NCBI GenBank assembly: GCA_016794625.1
Contig: JAEUGY010000037.1
Span: forward strand, 1-64,000
From: Opitutaceae bacterium
GTDB lineage: Bacteria; Verrucomicrobiota; Verrucomicrobiia; Opitutales; Opitutaceae
Direction of reading: 5' to 3'
Length of the DNA: 64,000 nt
Part shown: in pieces, positions 8,926 to 17,729 of the stretch
Layout of the letters: each line of letters begins with the position of its first letter
Numbering within the stretch: position 1 is the stretch's first letter
Notes under the pieces: model-generated
Seen by the model: the letters and a program-made list of their open reading frames with translations, nothing else
Database searches by the model: none
What the model was told of the DNA's origin: nothing
Program-made: the position numbers and the translations under genes

Positions 8926-11316
8926 CTAGAACCGGGCGGAGAGCACCGCCTGCCACTCCCGACCTGGGTCGAGGGTGTAGCGGTGGTTCACGCCGACGTA
9001 GTAGATGTCCTGATTGTCAAAGAGGTTGTTGATCTTGAGCGAAAGGTCGTAGGACACGCGGCTGCCTTTCAGCTTCAGTTTGTAGCCGGCGATGGCATCG
9101 ACGCGCCAGTAGTCCGGCATGGGACCCCAATTGGGCGAGTTGCGGGTGGTTGAGACCGTGAGCGGACGCTCGTCGGTGTAGATCGTGCCGAGACTCAGAT
9201 TGAGGCCCTTCAACTTGCCTTGATTGAAGTTGTACCGGTTGAACATCGTGAACCGATAGCGCGGAGAAAGGTCCTTCGGCACGCCGGTGATGTCATTGCG
9301 GGCGTCGGTGTCGGAGAAGCCACCCATGACGTACCAGTTGGATGTCATGCGGGCGTTCAGGCTGAACTCAACGCCCGTGCTGCGCTGGCCGCTCTCCTGG
9401 AGAAAGTAGCCGGTGCGGCCGGGGTTGGGGTCGGAACGGGTGACATTGTCCTGCAGCAAGTCGAAGTAGGTGACCAGCCCGACCAGCCGTCCGGTGAGGA
9501 AGCTGAAGCGGAATCCGATTTCCTTTTGTTTGCCTTCCTCGGGATCGAGCGCCTCGCCGTCCGGCTGCGTGCGGAACTCCGGATTGAACGAGTTGTTGAG
9601 ATTGCCGTAGAGCGTCAGCGTGCGTTCGGAGTTCAGATGGTAGACGAGCCCCACGCTGCCCGTGCTGGCGTCGGTCTTGACCGCGACCGTGGCAGGGCTG
9701 GCATTCCGGACCTTGTTCGGAAACGTGCCCGTGGCGAAGGCCTGGGTCCGGCGTTTGACCTCGGAGTAGCGTCCGCCGACCATGACGAAGAAGCGGTCAT
9801 CGGCGAACGAGAGCAGATCGTTGAAGTAGAGATCCTGATTGGCGATGTACGTCTTCGTCTCGGTGTCGAGGTAGAGCCCGGGCCGCTGACTTTCCGGGGG
9901 CAGCGGGGGCTCGGCGCCGCGGTTGAAGAGATTGTAGGGAAGCAGATTGTTCCGGTTGAAGCCAGCCAGCGTCGGATCGGCGATGAACTGTGCGTAGGTG
10001 AGATTTGGGTAGGAGTTGAAGAGCGGCCCGGCGTTGGCGTCCGTCGTCCGGCCGTTGCCCGTTAGATTGGCGCCCGTCTGGCCACCGTTGCTTCGGGGCG
10101 AGCGGTAGGTGATGTTGAGGTCGTATTGCTCGATCCAGCCGTGACCAAAGAGCAGGCGGTGCTTCACCGGCCCGGTCTTGGTGTTCCAGATGAGTTCGTT
10201 GCGCGTCCGGTAGTTGTCGGTATCGCGCGGGATGTGACGCCACAGCCGGGGCATGAGAGCGGTGTCGCGCAGGATCGTCACACCATCGGAAAGCGCCTGG
10301 GCCTCGCGATTGTCCTGTTTCTTGGTTTCGTACTGGAATTGCGACCGGAACTGCAGGTTGTCGGTGAAGGCGTGGCGCAGATCGTAGGATGCCACCTGGC
10401 GCGTATTGTGCCGATAGTCCTCCGGATTGACCCAAGCGACGGAGCGGTCGTATTCACGAAACACGCCGTCTCCCGTGGTGATGCCCTGCGGAATGCCGTT
10501 GTGCACGGGAGTTTCCCAGCTCGCCTGGCTCTCCCGCCAGTTGTAGAGGTACTCGAAGATCACCTTCGTCTTGGGACCGATCTTCCACGAGAACGTCGGA
10601 GCGAGACCATCCTCTTCGCGACGCTGTTTGAACCACGTGTAGCCGCGGTCGTAGGTGCCATTGATCCGGTACGCGAACGTCTTTCCGCCGAGGAAGGGCA
10701 GAGGGCCGGTATTGTCGAACTCGCCTCGGAACGAACTGTAGTTTGAGGCGATCACACGGGCGCTGGAGAACGGCTTCTCCCGCGGCTGCTTGGTGATGCG
10801 ATTGAACGTGGCGCCATAACCACCGGAACCGTAGAGCACGGCGGCCGGACCGCGCAGGACCTCCACGCGCTCGATGTTCATCAACGGCTGCGATCCGAAG
10901 CCGCCGGTCTGGGCGAAGCCATTGAGAAAGTTGGCGCCCACGCTGGCGGAACCCCGGGCGAGGAAACCGTCATTTTCCGACGTTTTGACGGCGGAGGGTT
11001 CATAGGCGAGCAGGGCCGAGGTATCGGTCGCGATCAAGTCCTCGATGAACTGCTGATTGAACACCGTGACATTCATCGGAATGTTCTCGATCGGGGTGTT
11101 CATGCGCGTGGCTTCCGCCGCATTCGTCGACTGGTAGCCGATGTCCTGGTCGGTGGTGACCTCGAACACCGAAAGAGAGATGGCCTCGGACTTGGCCGTC
11201 TCGTCGACCGGCTTGGCCGGGGTAGCGGGTTTGGGTGCGAGTTGCGCTGCGGCCGGGGCGGCCAGCCAAACACCGGCGAGGAGGGCGATGGGGATGCGAA
11301 GGTAGGTTGGGTGCAT
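8926..11316 (-). CDS. TonB-dependent outer-membrane receptor
   Basis: A 796-residue outer-membrane transporter. It has a signal peptide (MHPTYLRIPIALLAGVW...AAAQL), a plug domain from about residue 35 (VFEVTTDQDIGYQ, then IENIPMNVTVFNQQFI and RVEVLRGPAAVLYG) and a long 22-strand-type barrel ending in an aromatic Phe (VLSARF). The start at 11316 is set by the signal peptide; 70 further upstream codons look non-coding. No SusD partner is present, as usual outside Bacteroidota. It heads the leftward run of sialidase-like and sulfatase genes, so it probably imports the released oligosaccharide or acidic sugar; a siderophore role is the alternative. Confidence 0.93.
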   Translation of the reverse strand: MHPTYLRIPIALLAGVWLAAPAAAQLAPKPATPAKPVDETAKSEAISLSVFEVTTDQDIGYQSTNAAEATRMNTPIENIPMNVTVFNQQFIEDLIATDTSALLAYEPSAVKTSENDGFLARGSASVGANFLNGFAQTGGFGSQPLMNIERVEVLRGPAAVLYGSGGYGATFNRITKQPREKPFSSARVIASNYSSFRGEFDNTGPLPFLGGKTFAYRINGTYDRGYTWFKQRREEDGLAPTFSWKIGPKTKVIFEYLYNWRESQASWETPVHNGIPQGITTGDGVFREYDRSVAWVNPEDYRHNTRQVASYDLRHAFTDNLQFRSQFQYETKKQDNREAQALSDGVTILRDTALMPRLWRHIPRDTDNYRTRNELIWNTKTGPVKHRLLFGHGWIEQYDLNITYRSPRSNGGQTGANLTGNGRTTDANAGPLFNSYPNLTYAQFIADPTLAGFNRNNLLPYNLFNRGAEPPLPPESQRPGLYLDTETKTYIANQDLYFNDLLSFADDRFFVMVGGRYSEVKRRTQAFATGTFPNKVRNASPATVAVKTDASTGSVGLVYHLNSERTLTLYGNLNNSFNPEFRTQPDGEALDPEEGKQKEIGFRFSFLTGRLVGLVTYFDLLQDNVTRSDPNPGRTGYFLQESGQRSTGVEFSLNARMTSNWYVMGGFSDTDARNDITGVPKDLSPRYRFTMFNRYNFNQGKLKGLNLSLGTIYTDERPLTVSTTRNSPNWGPMPDYWRVDAIAGYKLKLKGSRVSYDLSLKINNLFDNQDIYYVGVNHRYTLDPGREWQAVLSARF

Positions 11317-11619
11317 GGTCAAGGAGGGGAGAGGAGACGACGCTCGACCCGGGGGCAGGTCGTGGCGATCGTCAGGGATTCGAAGACGAGAGGAAGGTAG
11401 GCGACCAGACCGGCTGAAACCAATGGCTTCTGGTGGCACTTTAAAGGAACCTGTCCAATCGGGACGAGGATGGAACCGGTGCCGCGGGGCGAGGTGTCTC
11501 GGGCCAAGGTTCCATGAAGGAACCACGCTCCCCGGCTTGTGCCGCGAGGGCTGGAATCGAGGATGGCGTTTCGCTTCCCCGCCCCAACCCGCCCGATGGC
11601 GGGGTTCGGCCCTTTCCCC
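11317..11619. promoter_or_regulatory. Divergent control region with repeated GGTTCC/GGAACC half-sites
   Basis: This 303-bp stretch separates the TonB receptor from the rightward sialidase run and holds no convincing gene. GGAACC occurs at 11446-11451, 11472-11477 and 11519-11524, and the last pairs with GGTTCC 11508-11513 as a perfect inverted repeat with a five-base spacer. Such half-sites could be operators for the regulator encoded at 19948. This is inference; no strong sigma-70 promoter was recognised. Confidence 0.35.
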
Positions 11620-13362
11620 ATGAAACCTGTAGTGTTCCCCTGGTCAGGCGTTGTGTTTTGGTTGGCCGGGCTGGTCGCGGCCGGTTCGGCGGGAGGAGCG
11701 CCGGCGACGCCGCCCGGGCCCGAGCGCGCCACTCTGGACGGACGGGTCTTCGACGTGTGGCGCAATCCCGGACGCTTCACCAAGAATCCGGACATCATCG
11801 AATTGCCATCGGGTCGCCTCATGCTGGTTTACAGCGACACCGACCGGCACCTGTCGCAGGAGGACCAGCATTTGATTCTCCTGGTCAGCGATGATCAGGG
11901 CCTGACCTGGCGACGGCACCGCACGGTAGACAGCCATGATCTGCGCAAAGGGGAGGAACGTCTGGTCACCCCCCGATTGAGCCGGTTGAAGGACGGGCGC
12001 TTCGTCGTGCTGATTGACCAGGACGACTGGGGCCACTTCCACGAGGACCAGCCGCCGGGCATCATGATTTACTGGAGCCACGATCAGGGCGACACGTGGA
12101 CCCGGGCCGAGACCCTCGCCGGGGTCAAGGGTTTCGAGCCCGACCGAGTGCTGGACCTGCCCGACGGCAGCCTGGCGTTTGCGGCGCATGTGATGCGGGG
12201 TGCGACGCAGGAATTTGCCGACGTGCTCTATGCCAGCACGGACGGAGGCAAGACCTGGGCCGAGCGGGGCACCATTGCCCACGATGGGTTCTTCCGTTAC
12301 TGCGAAGGGGCCGTGGTCGTGCTCGACGGGGGCAAGGAACTGGCCTGCGTGCTGCGGGAGAACCACTCGGCGGGCAATCCGAGCTTCGTGACCTTTTCGC
12401 AGGATAACGGACGGACCTGGTCGCCTACGAAGATGCTGCCGTTTTCTTTTCACCGACCCTATGCCAAACAACTGGCGGATGGGCGCGTCCTCGTGACCGG
12501 CCGCAATGTCCTCGGCGGGCTCGGGACCTATGCCTGGGCCGGTGATTTGCGCCGGGAATCCGGACGCTACGAACCCGGTGGACCGGCGGCTCCCTCGACC
12601 GCCAGCCTGACCCCCGACGCCCTAGTCATCGAAAACACTCCGGGAACGGCGACCCGGTACACCCTGCTGCCGCCGGAGTCGTCGCGGAGTGAGATCATCT
12701 TCAGTGCGCGACTGAAAGTCGAAGGCCCGCCCGGCGTGCCCGTGGCCTTTTTGTCCCTCGCCCGCGTGCTGGCGTTTCGCGGCCCCGTGGTGCTCTCGAT
12801 TGCGTCGGATGGCCTCGGGCTCTCCGAGACGCTCCTCGATGAGCGCAAAGCCATGGACATGACCCGCTATCGCGAGGTGGCAATCCGTTTGCGGCGCGGC
12901 CTGCTTCAGGTCTACGTCGATGAGGAGATTGCCTTCAGTTCCTGCGTTTTTTGGGAGTCGCTCCCGCTCAAGGACTTTTTCAGCGAGGATCCCTCGAAGC
13001 GAACCCAGTTTGGACAAGTCGGAGAACGTGGCCGGAGCACGTGGCAGCGCGTGACATACCGCGTCTTCAATCCCCAGCAACCCCTGTTTACGTGGCAATG
13101 GACGGCGCAAAGCCAGGTCTGGCCCGACCAGTACCAGCGTGACCGCCTGTTGCAGGTGCATGCGAATCCGATCCTGCCCAAGCACCGGCCCGACCATGGG
13201 TACTCCTCGTGGCTCCCGTTGAAGGATGGGCGTATCCTGCTCGTCGACTACACGAACCGGGGGGATGCCCCGGGCAAGAGCCACCTGGTGGGTGTTCATT
13301 TTCGACCGGAGGACGTACCGTCGAAACCGGTCGCCACCCAGCCGGTGCTCAGGAGCCAATGA
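11620..13362 (+). CDS. Large secreted sialidase-like protein with C-terminal lectin-like domain
   Basis: A 580-residue protein starting MKPVVFPWSGVVFWL with a signal peptide. Residues from about 45 to 330 form a sialidase propeller with Asp boxes SDDQGLTWRR, SHDQGDTWTR, STDGGKTWAE and [10 protein letters not shown]. The second half includes a region (about 365-490) resembling a concanavalin/LamG-type sandwich, then a closing blade with HGYSSWLPLKDGRILLVDY. ATG 11620 is chosen for the signal peptide. Its stop overlaps the next start as ATGA, so it is coupled to another sialidase-like gene. Likely an extracellular or periplasmic glycan-trimming enzyme; specificity is unknown. Confidence 0.78.
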   Translation: MKPVVFPWSGVVFWLAGLVAAGSAGGAPATPPGPERATLDGRVFDVWRNPGRFTKNPDIIELPSGRLMLVYSDTDRHLSQEDQHLILLVSDDQGLTWRRHRTVDSHDLRKGEERLVTPRLSRLKDGRFVVLIDQDDWGHFHEDQPPGIMIYWSHDQGDTWTRAETLAGVKGFEPDRVLDLPDGSLAFAAHVMRGATQEFADVLYASTDGGKTWAERGTIAHDGFFRYCEGAVVVLDGGKELACVLRENHSAGNPSFVTFSQDNGRTWSPTKMLPFSFHRPYAKQLADGRVLVTGRNVLGGLGTYAWAGDLRRESGRYEPGGPAAPSTASLTPDALVIENTPGTATRYTLLPPESSRSEIIFSARLKVEGPPGVPVAFLSLARVLAFRGPVVLSIASDGLGLSETLLDERKAMDMTRYREVAIRLRRGLLQVYVDEEIAFSSCVFWESLPLKDFFSEDPSKRTQFGQVGERGRSTWQRVTYRVFNPQQPLFTWQWTAQSQVWPDQYQRDRLLQVHANPILPKHRPDHGYSSWLPLKDGRILLVDYTNRGDAPGKSHLVGVHFRPEDVPSKPVATQPVLRSQ

Positions 13363-14558
13363 ACCGCATTCCCGTGATCTCCGCCCTGATTCTCCCTGTT
13401 TTGAGACGCGTACTGGCCGCGGCGGCCTGCGGCTTCGCGGTGACCTGGTCCGGCGCGGCGCCGGCGGCACCATTTTTTGACCGCACGGATTTGTTTGAAG
13501 TGCCGCAGGAAGGGTACCTGTCCTATCGCATCCCCTGCATCGTTGTTTCCCGCACCGGCACGGTGCTTGCGTTCACGTCGGCGCGACGGGCGGTTTCCGA
13601 TTGGGCGGATATCGATCTGATGCTGCGTCGCAGCCTCGATGGCGGAAAGACCTGGGAGCCCCGCCGCATCGTGGCGCAGGACGGCAAGGCTACGATCGAC
13701 AATCCGACGGCCATCGTCGACGAACAGACGGGGGCGATCCACTTTCTGTACCAGAAGAACTATGCCCAGGTGTTCTACCTGCGCAGCGAGGACGATGGAG
13801 CCACCTTTTCCGCCCCGGTCGACATCACGCCGGCGCTGGAGGCGTTGCGCAGCCAGTACCCGTGGAACGTCGTCGCACCCGGCCCGGGCCATGGATTGCA
13901 GCTGAAGAACGGACGCCTCGTCGTGCCCATCTGGCTCTCCACGGGAGGCAAACTGCACCGCCCTTCGGTCGCGGGGGTGATCATCAGCGATGACCATGGC
14001 CGGACGTGGCGGGCGGGCGAGCTCGTGCCGCCGTCGCTGATCTGCGCCAGCGAGACCGCCGCCGTGCAGCTGGAGGACGGCCGGGTGGCCTTGTTCATTC
14101 GCAACGAGGAGCCCGCCTACCGCTATGCCGTCTCCCATTCGCGAGATGGGGCGACCGGCTGGACCACGCCGGTCCTGCACAAGGAGTTGTATTCACCGAT
14201 CAGTTTCGGCACCGCCGTGCGACTGAGCGGCGCCGGCGACGGCCGGAAGTCCCGTTTGTTGTTTGTGCATCCGGACAGCCGCGGGAAGACCGAGGTCATC
14301 CGCTGGTCCGGCGCGCGACCCCGCGACACCGTGTCCGTGCGGCTCAGCACCGATGACGGGGTGACCTGGCCTGTGTCCAAGGTCCTGGAGCCGGGTCGAA
14401 GCGCGTACGCGGATCTCGCCGTGGGCCGCGACGGCATGATCTACTGCCTCGTCGAGCGCGGCGAAATCGAAGGCAACAACCTCAACACCCGCTACCTCAG
14501 CGTCCTCCGATTCAACCTCGAGTGGCTGACCGACGGACGCGATACGCTGCACCCCTAG
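13359..14558 (+). CDS. Exo-sialidase family protein (GH33-like)
   Basis: A 399-residue exported protein; ATG 13359 overlaps the previous stop and has AGGAG four bases upstream. It shows the best GH33-type active-site set in the window: YRIP (arginine-triad motif), a following Asp in SDWADIDLMLRRS, Asp boxes SLDGGKTW, SDDHGRTW and STDDGVTW, an Arg in VALFIRNE, and SAYADLAVGRDG near the Tyr nucleophile position. Sialidases release terminal sialic acid from glycans. The neighbouring SiaT-like symporter and NanM-like mutarotase support that role, though related acidic sugars remain possible. Confidence 0.82.
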   Translation: MNRIPVISALILPVLRRVLAAAACGFAVTWSGAAPAAPFFDRTDLFEVPQEGYLSYRIPCIVVSRTGTVLAFTSARRAVSDWADIDLMLRRSLDGGKTWEPRRIVAQDGKATIDNPTAIVDEQTGAIHFLYQKNYAQVFYLRSEDDGATFSAPVDITPALEALRSQYPWNVVAPGPGHGLQLKNGRLVVPIWLSTGGKLHRPSVAGVIISDDHGRTWRAGELVPPSLICASETAAVQLEDGRVALFIRNEEPAYRYAVSHSRDGATGWTTPVLHKELYSPISFGTAVRLSGAGDGRKSRLLFVHPDSRGKTEVIRWSGARPRDTVSVRLSTDDGVTWPVSKVLEPGRSAYADLAVGRDGMIYCLVERGEIEGNNLNTRYLSVLRFNLEWLTDGRDTLHP

Positions 14559-14586
14559 GACCCGGCCTGCGCCTGCCACGGACGCT

Positions 14587-14607
14587 CCCGGATTTTCTTG
14601 ATCCGGG
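14587..14607 (+). other. Short hairpin between sialidase and symporter genes
   Basis: CCCGGAT and ATCCGGG form a perfect 7-bp stem around a TTTCTTG loop in the 93-bp gap before the symporter. There is no T-run after it, so it is not a typical terminator; it could reduce read-through or protect upstream RNA. Confidence 0.35.
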
Positions 14608-14651
14608 CACCCCGCGAGCGCCGTCGCTCCCGCCCCTTCACCTTTCGATTC

Positions 14652-16154
14652 ATGGAAACCCAAAAGATTGCCTTTGGCGCGCTGAACTATGTGACCCTCG
14701 GCGCCTACCTGCTGGCCACCCTTGTGATGGGAGTCTGGTTCTCCCGCCGGACCAAGAGCACGGGCGACTACTTTCGCGCGGGCGGGCGCATTCCCTGGTG
14801 GGTCATGGGCATCAGCATTTCGAATGTCAGCTCCATTTCCTACATGTCGATCCCGGCCAAGGCCTATGCGGAAAACTGGGTCGTGTTCTGGGTCAACGTT
14901 CCGATCCTGCTGCTCGCACCGGTCGTGGTGTACCTGCTGCTGCCGGTCTTCAACCGGTTGCAGTCGGCCTCCGCGTATGCGTACCTCGAAGCGCGCTTTG
15001 GTCTGGCGGCCCGGCTCTATGGCGCCACCGCGTTTGTCCTGTTTCAGATCGGCCGGATGGCGCTCGTCATCTACCTGCCCGCGCTGGCCCTGGCCGCGGT
15101 GACCGACCTCAACCTCATCGTCTGCATCTTTGTCATTGGCGCTCTGAGTGCCATCTACTCGGCGCTCGGTGGGATTGAAGGCGTGATCTGGACCGACTTC
15201 GCACAGACCGTCTTTCTACTCGGCGCGGCGGTGCTGAGCTTCGTGCTCGTGGTGATGCGACTTGATGGAGGGCTGGGCACGCTGGTGGACGTCGCTTCGG
15301 CGAATAACAAATTCCACATGATCAACTGGTCCGGCGACTACACCACGAACGCGCTCTGGGTCGTGCTGATCGGGAGCATGTTCACGCAGCTTGTTCCGTA
15401 CATTTCGGACCAGAGCATCATCCAGCGCTACCAGACCACCACCGATCTGGCGGCCACCCGGCGGGCGATGTGGATCAATGCGGGACTTGCGATGGTCAAC
15501 ACCCTCGTCTTCCTCGGCGTTGGGACCGCGATTTACGTCTACTATCAATTCAACGCCAAGGGACTGGCCGGCCTGCCCGGTACGGATGCGATTCTGCCCT
15601 TCTTCATCGCCCATGAACTCCCGGCGGGCGTGGCCGGACTCGTGGTGGCGGGGATTTTCGCGGCGGCGCAATCCGCCATTTCCACCAGCCTCAGTGCGAC
15701 TTCTACTGTGCTGGTGACCGATTTCTTCCAGCGCCTGGGCCCGAAACGTAGCGATGCCCACTGGCTGCGTGTGGCGCAGCTCCTGACCGGAGCGCTCGGC
15801 GTGCTGGCCGTGGGGTTGGCCTGTCTGCTGGCGGTGACCACCGTCGACTCGGCTTTTGATCTGTTCCAACGCATCCTTGGCCTGACGGCCAGCGGTCTGG
15901 GCGGATTGTTCATCCTCGGCATCTTCACCCGGCGCACCACGGCCTTTGGCGCGATGACGGGGGCGGTGCTCAGCGCCCTTGTGCTCTACCTCCTGCAGAA
16001 CCACACGCGGGTGCACGTCTACCTCTATGCCCTGGTCGGTATCACGGTGTGTGTCATCATCGGATACAGTGTGAGCCTTCTCTTTCCCTCCCGCCGGATC
16101 CTGCCGCCCGGACTCACCGTGCACCAGCCCTCGCCGGCCGAACCCGCCTCTTGA
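14652..16154 (+). CDS. Sodium:solute symporter, SiaT-like (probable sialic acid importer)
   Basis: A 500-residue inner-membrane protein with about 13 hydrophobic segments of the SSS/LeuT fold. Blocks that recall the sialic acid symporter SiaT are STGDYFRAGGRIP, YMSIPAKAYAENW, SAYAYLEARFG, GGIEGVIWTDFAQ and FAAAQSAISTSLSA, the last near the sodium site. ATG 14652 precedes METQKIAFG. It follows the GH33-like gene and is one base from the NanM-like gene, so the three are probably cotranscribed. The transported sugar is inferred from resemblance and context. Confidence 0.85.
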   Translation: METQKIAFGALNYVTLGAYLLATLVMGVWFSRRTKSTGDYFRAGGRIPWWVMGISISNVSSISYMSIPAKAYAENWVVFWVNVPILLLAPVVVYLLLPVFNRLQSASAYAYLEARFGLAARLYGATAFVLFQIGRMALVIYLPALALAAVTDLNLIVCIFVIGALSAIYSALGGIEGVIWTDFAQTVFLLGAAVLSFVLVVMRLDGGLGTLVDVASANNKFHMINWSGDYTTNALWVVLIGSMFTQLVPYISDQSIIQRYQTTTDLAATRRAMWINAGLAMVNTLVFLGVGTAIYVYYQFNAKGLAGLPGTDAILPFFIAHELPAGVAGLVVAGIFAAAQSAISTSLSATSTVLVTDFFQRLGPKRSDAHWLRVAQLLTGALGVLAVGLACLLAVTTVDSAFDLFQRILGLTASGLGGLFILGIFTRRTTAFGAMTGAVLSALVLYLLQNHTRVHVYLYALVGITVCVIIGYSVSLLFPSRRILPPGLTVHQPSPAEPAS

Positions 16155-16155
16155 G

Positions 16156-17427
16156 ATGTACCGATCGTTCGCCATCCTCCGCTTCGTCCTCCCGGTCCTC
16201 CTGCCCATGACGCTGACCACCCCTGTGACTCTGGCCTCGTCGCAGGTGCCGGATCGCCTGGTCTGGGACGAATTGCCGCCGGTGCCGGCGTCGCCAGGGC
16301 AGCTGCGCCAGCCCGGGCTGGCTGGTCCGTTCGTGGGGGCGCACGGTGACGTACTGCTGGTCGGGGGTGGGGCGAATTTCCCGGAGGCGCTGCCCTGGGA
16401 CGGAGGTCGCAAGATCTGGTGGGACGACCTCTTTGTCCTGGAGCGGCACGCAGACGGCCGCCTGGCCTGGGTGACCGACCAGGCGTTCAAGCTCCCGCGC
16501 CGGATGGGGTACGGCTTCAGTTTCAGCACCGCGTTGGGTGTGGTTTGCGCGGGAGGCAGCGATGCCGAACAGTGTTTTGCCGAGGTGTTTCTTCTGGCCT
16601 GGGATCCGGTGACCCGCGAGGTCACCCGTTCGCCGCTGCCCTCGCTGCCCCAGCCCCTCGCCTTCATGTCCGGAGTTCAGGTCGGATCGGTGCTCTACTT
16701 GGCGGGAGGCCAGACGACGATGAAAGACGCCACCGGCTCGACAGTGTTCTGGGCGCTGGATTTGGCCCAGCGGGGACAGGGCGCCTCGTTCGCGTGGAAG
16801 GTGCTGCCGTCCTGGCCGGGAGGCGGGCGCATTCTGCCGGTCGCGGCGGGAAGGGATTCTCCGGATGCCCCGCAGGTGTTTGTTTTCAGCGGCCGGTCCC
16901 AGCCGTTGGGACGTGCCAGCACGCTGTTCGATGATGCTTATGGATACGACGTCCGGTCCGGGCAATGGCGCGTGTTGGGGTCGATTCGTCCCGATGCGGC
17001 GACGCGGGAGCCCCGCTGCATCATGGCCGGAGCGGCGGCGGTCGACCGTTCCGGACGGATCCTCGTGTTTGGCGGGGATGGTGGAGCGTTGTTCCGCGAG
17101 CTGGAGACCCACGACCTCGCGATGGCCGGCCTGCGGGCGAAGTTGAAGGAGCCGGATTCCACCGCGGCGGATCGGACCGGCTGGGAGCGTGACATGGGCG
17201 TGCACCTGGAAGCAAAACGACGCATCTATCTCAACCACCCCGGTTTTTCCCGCGATGTGCTGGAGTATGACTCCGACCGGGATCGCTGGACGGTGACGGC
17301 GACCGCCCCCTTGCCCCCGCAAGTCACCACTCAGGTCGTGCGCTGGGGGGATGATCTCATCATACCCAATGGGGAGATCCGTCCCGGCGTTCGCACCCCG
17401 ACATTGATCCGGATCCGAAACGAGTAG
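16156..17427 (+). CDS. nanM: NanM-like cyclically permuted mutarotase (kelch propeller)
   Basis: NanM interconverts the alpha and beta anomers of N-acetylneuraminate in the periplasm, aiding uptake of enzyme-released sialic acid. This 423-residue protein has a signal peptide and a kelch-type propeller with GGGANFPEALPWDGG and KIWWDDLFVLE near the start, YLAGGQTT, VFVFSGRS and ILVFGGDGGALF. Those blocks match the cyclically permuted mutarotase group. Its start lies one base after the symporter stop. Annotation as sialic acid mutarotase is well supported by its neighbours. Confidence 0.82.
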   Translation: MYRSFAILRFVLPVLLPMTLTTPVTLASSQVPDRLVWDELPPVPASPGQLRQPGLAGPFVGAHGDVLLVGGGANFPEALPWDGGRKIWWDDLFVLERHADGRLAWVTDQAFKLPRRMGYGFSFSTALGVVCAGGSDAEQCFAEVFLLAWDPVTREVTRSPLPSLPQPLAFMSGVQVGSVLYLAGGQTTMKDATGSTVFWALDLAQRGQGASFAWKVLPSWPGGGRILPVAAGRDSPDAPQVFVFSGRSQPLGRASTLFDDAYGYDVRSGQWRVLGSIRPDAATREPRCIMAGAAAVDRSGRILVFGGDGGALFRELETHDLAMAGLRAKLKEPDSTAADRTGWERDMGVHLEAKRRIYLNHPGFSRDVLEYDSDRDRWTVTATAPLPPQVTTQVVRWGDDLIIPNGEIRPGVRTPTLIRIRNE

Positions 17428-17516
17428 ACGGTTTCATGACTTCATGATCAACCGATGCACACCGATTTCGCAGCTGTTCCTAGATGCACTCCAAAGCGCT
17501 GATGCCTGGTTTGCCT

Positions 17517-17629
17517 CCGTTGGAGGTGGGGTCGCCGACCCCGCGGGGATTGGCGTCGCGGTCACGAACGGACGACCGAGGCGGGACCGTTCGGTCCCGT
17601 CGCGGCCTCAGCGAGGCCACCTCCAACGG
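17517..17629. repeat. Dispersed palindromic element, copy 3 (complete inverted pair)
   Basis: This is the main content of a 302-bp gap (17428-17729) without a gene. The ends CCGTTGGAGGTGG and CCACCTCCAACGG are perfect inverted repeats. Inside are GGGGTCGCCGACCCC near the left end, a GGGACC...GGTCCC hairpin, and GGCCTCAGCGAGGCC near the right end. It may partly insulate the NanM-like gene from the enolase-superfamily gene. Confidence 0.8.
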
Positions 17630-17729
17630 AACGGAAGGAACTCCCAGCGTCCGATGGTTGGCGTGACGCCCCTGCGCGGCCGGGGGATCCGTGGTTGATT
17701 GTCCGTCTTTGATTCGTTCCAGGCCCTTC

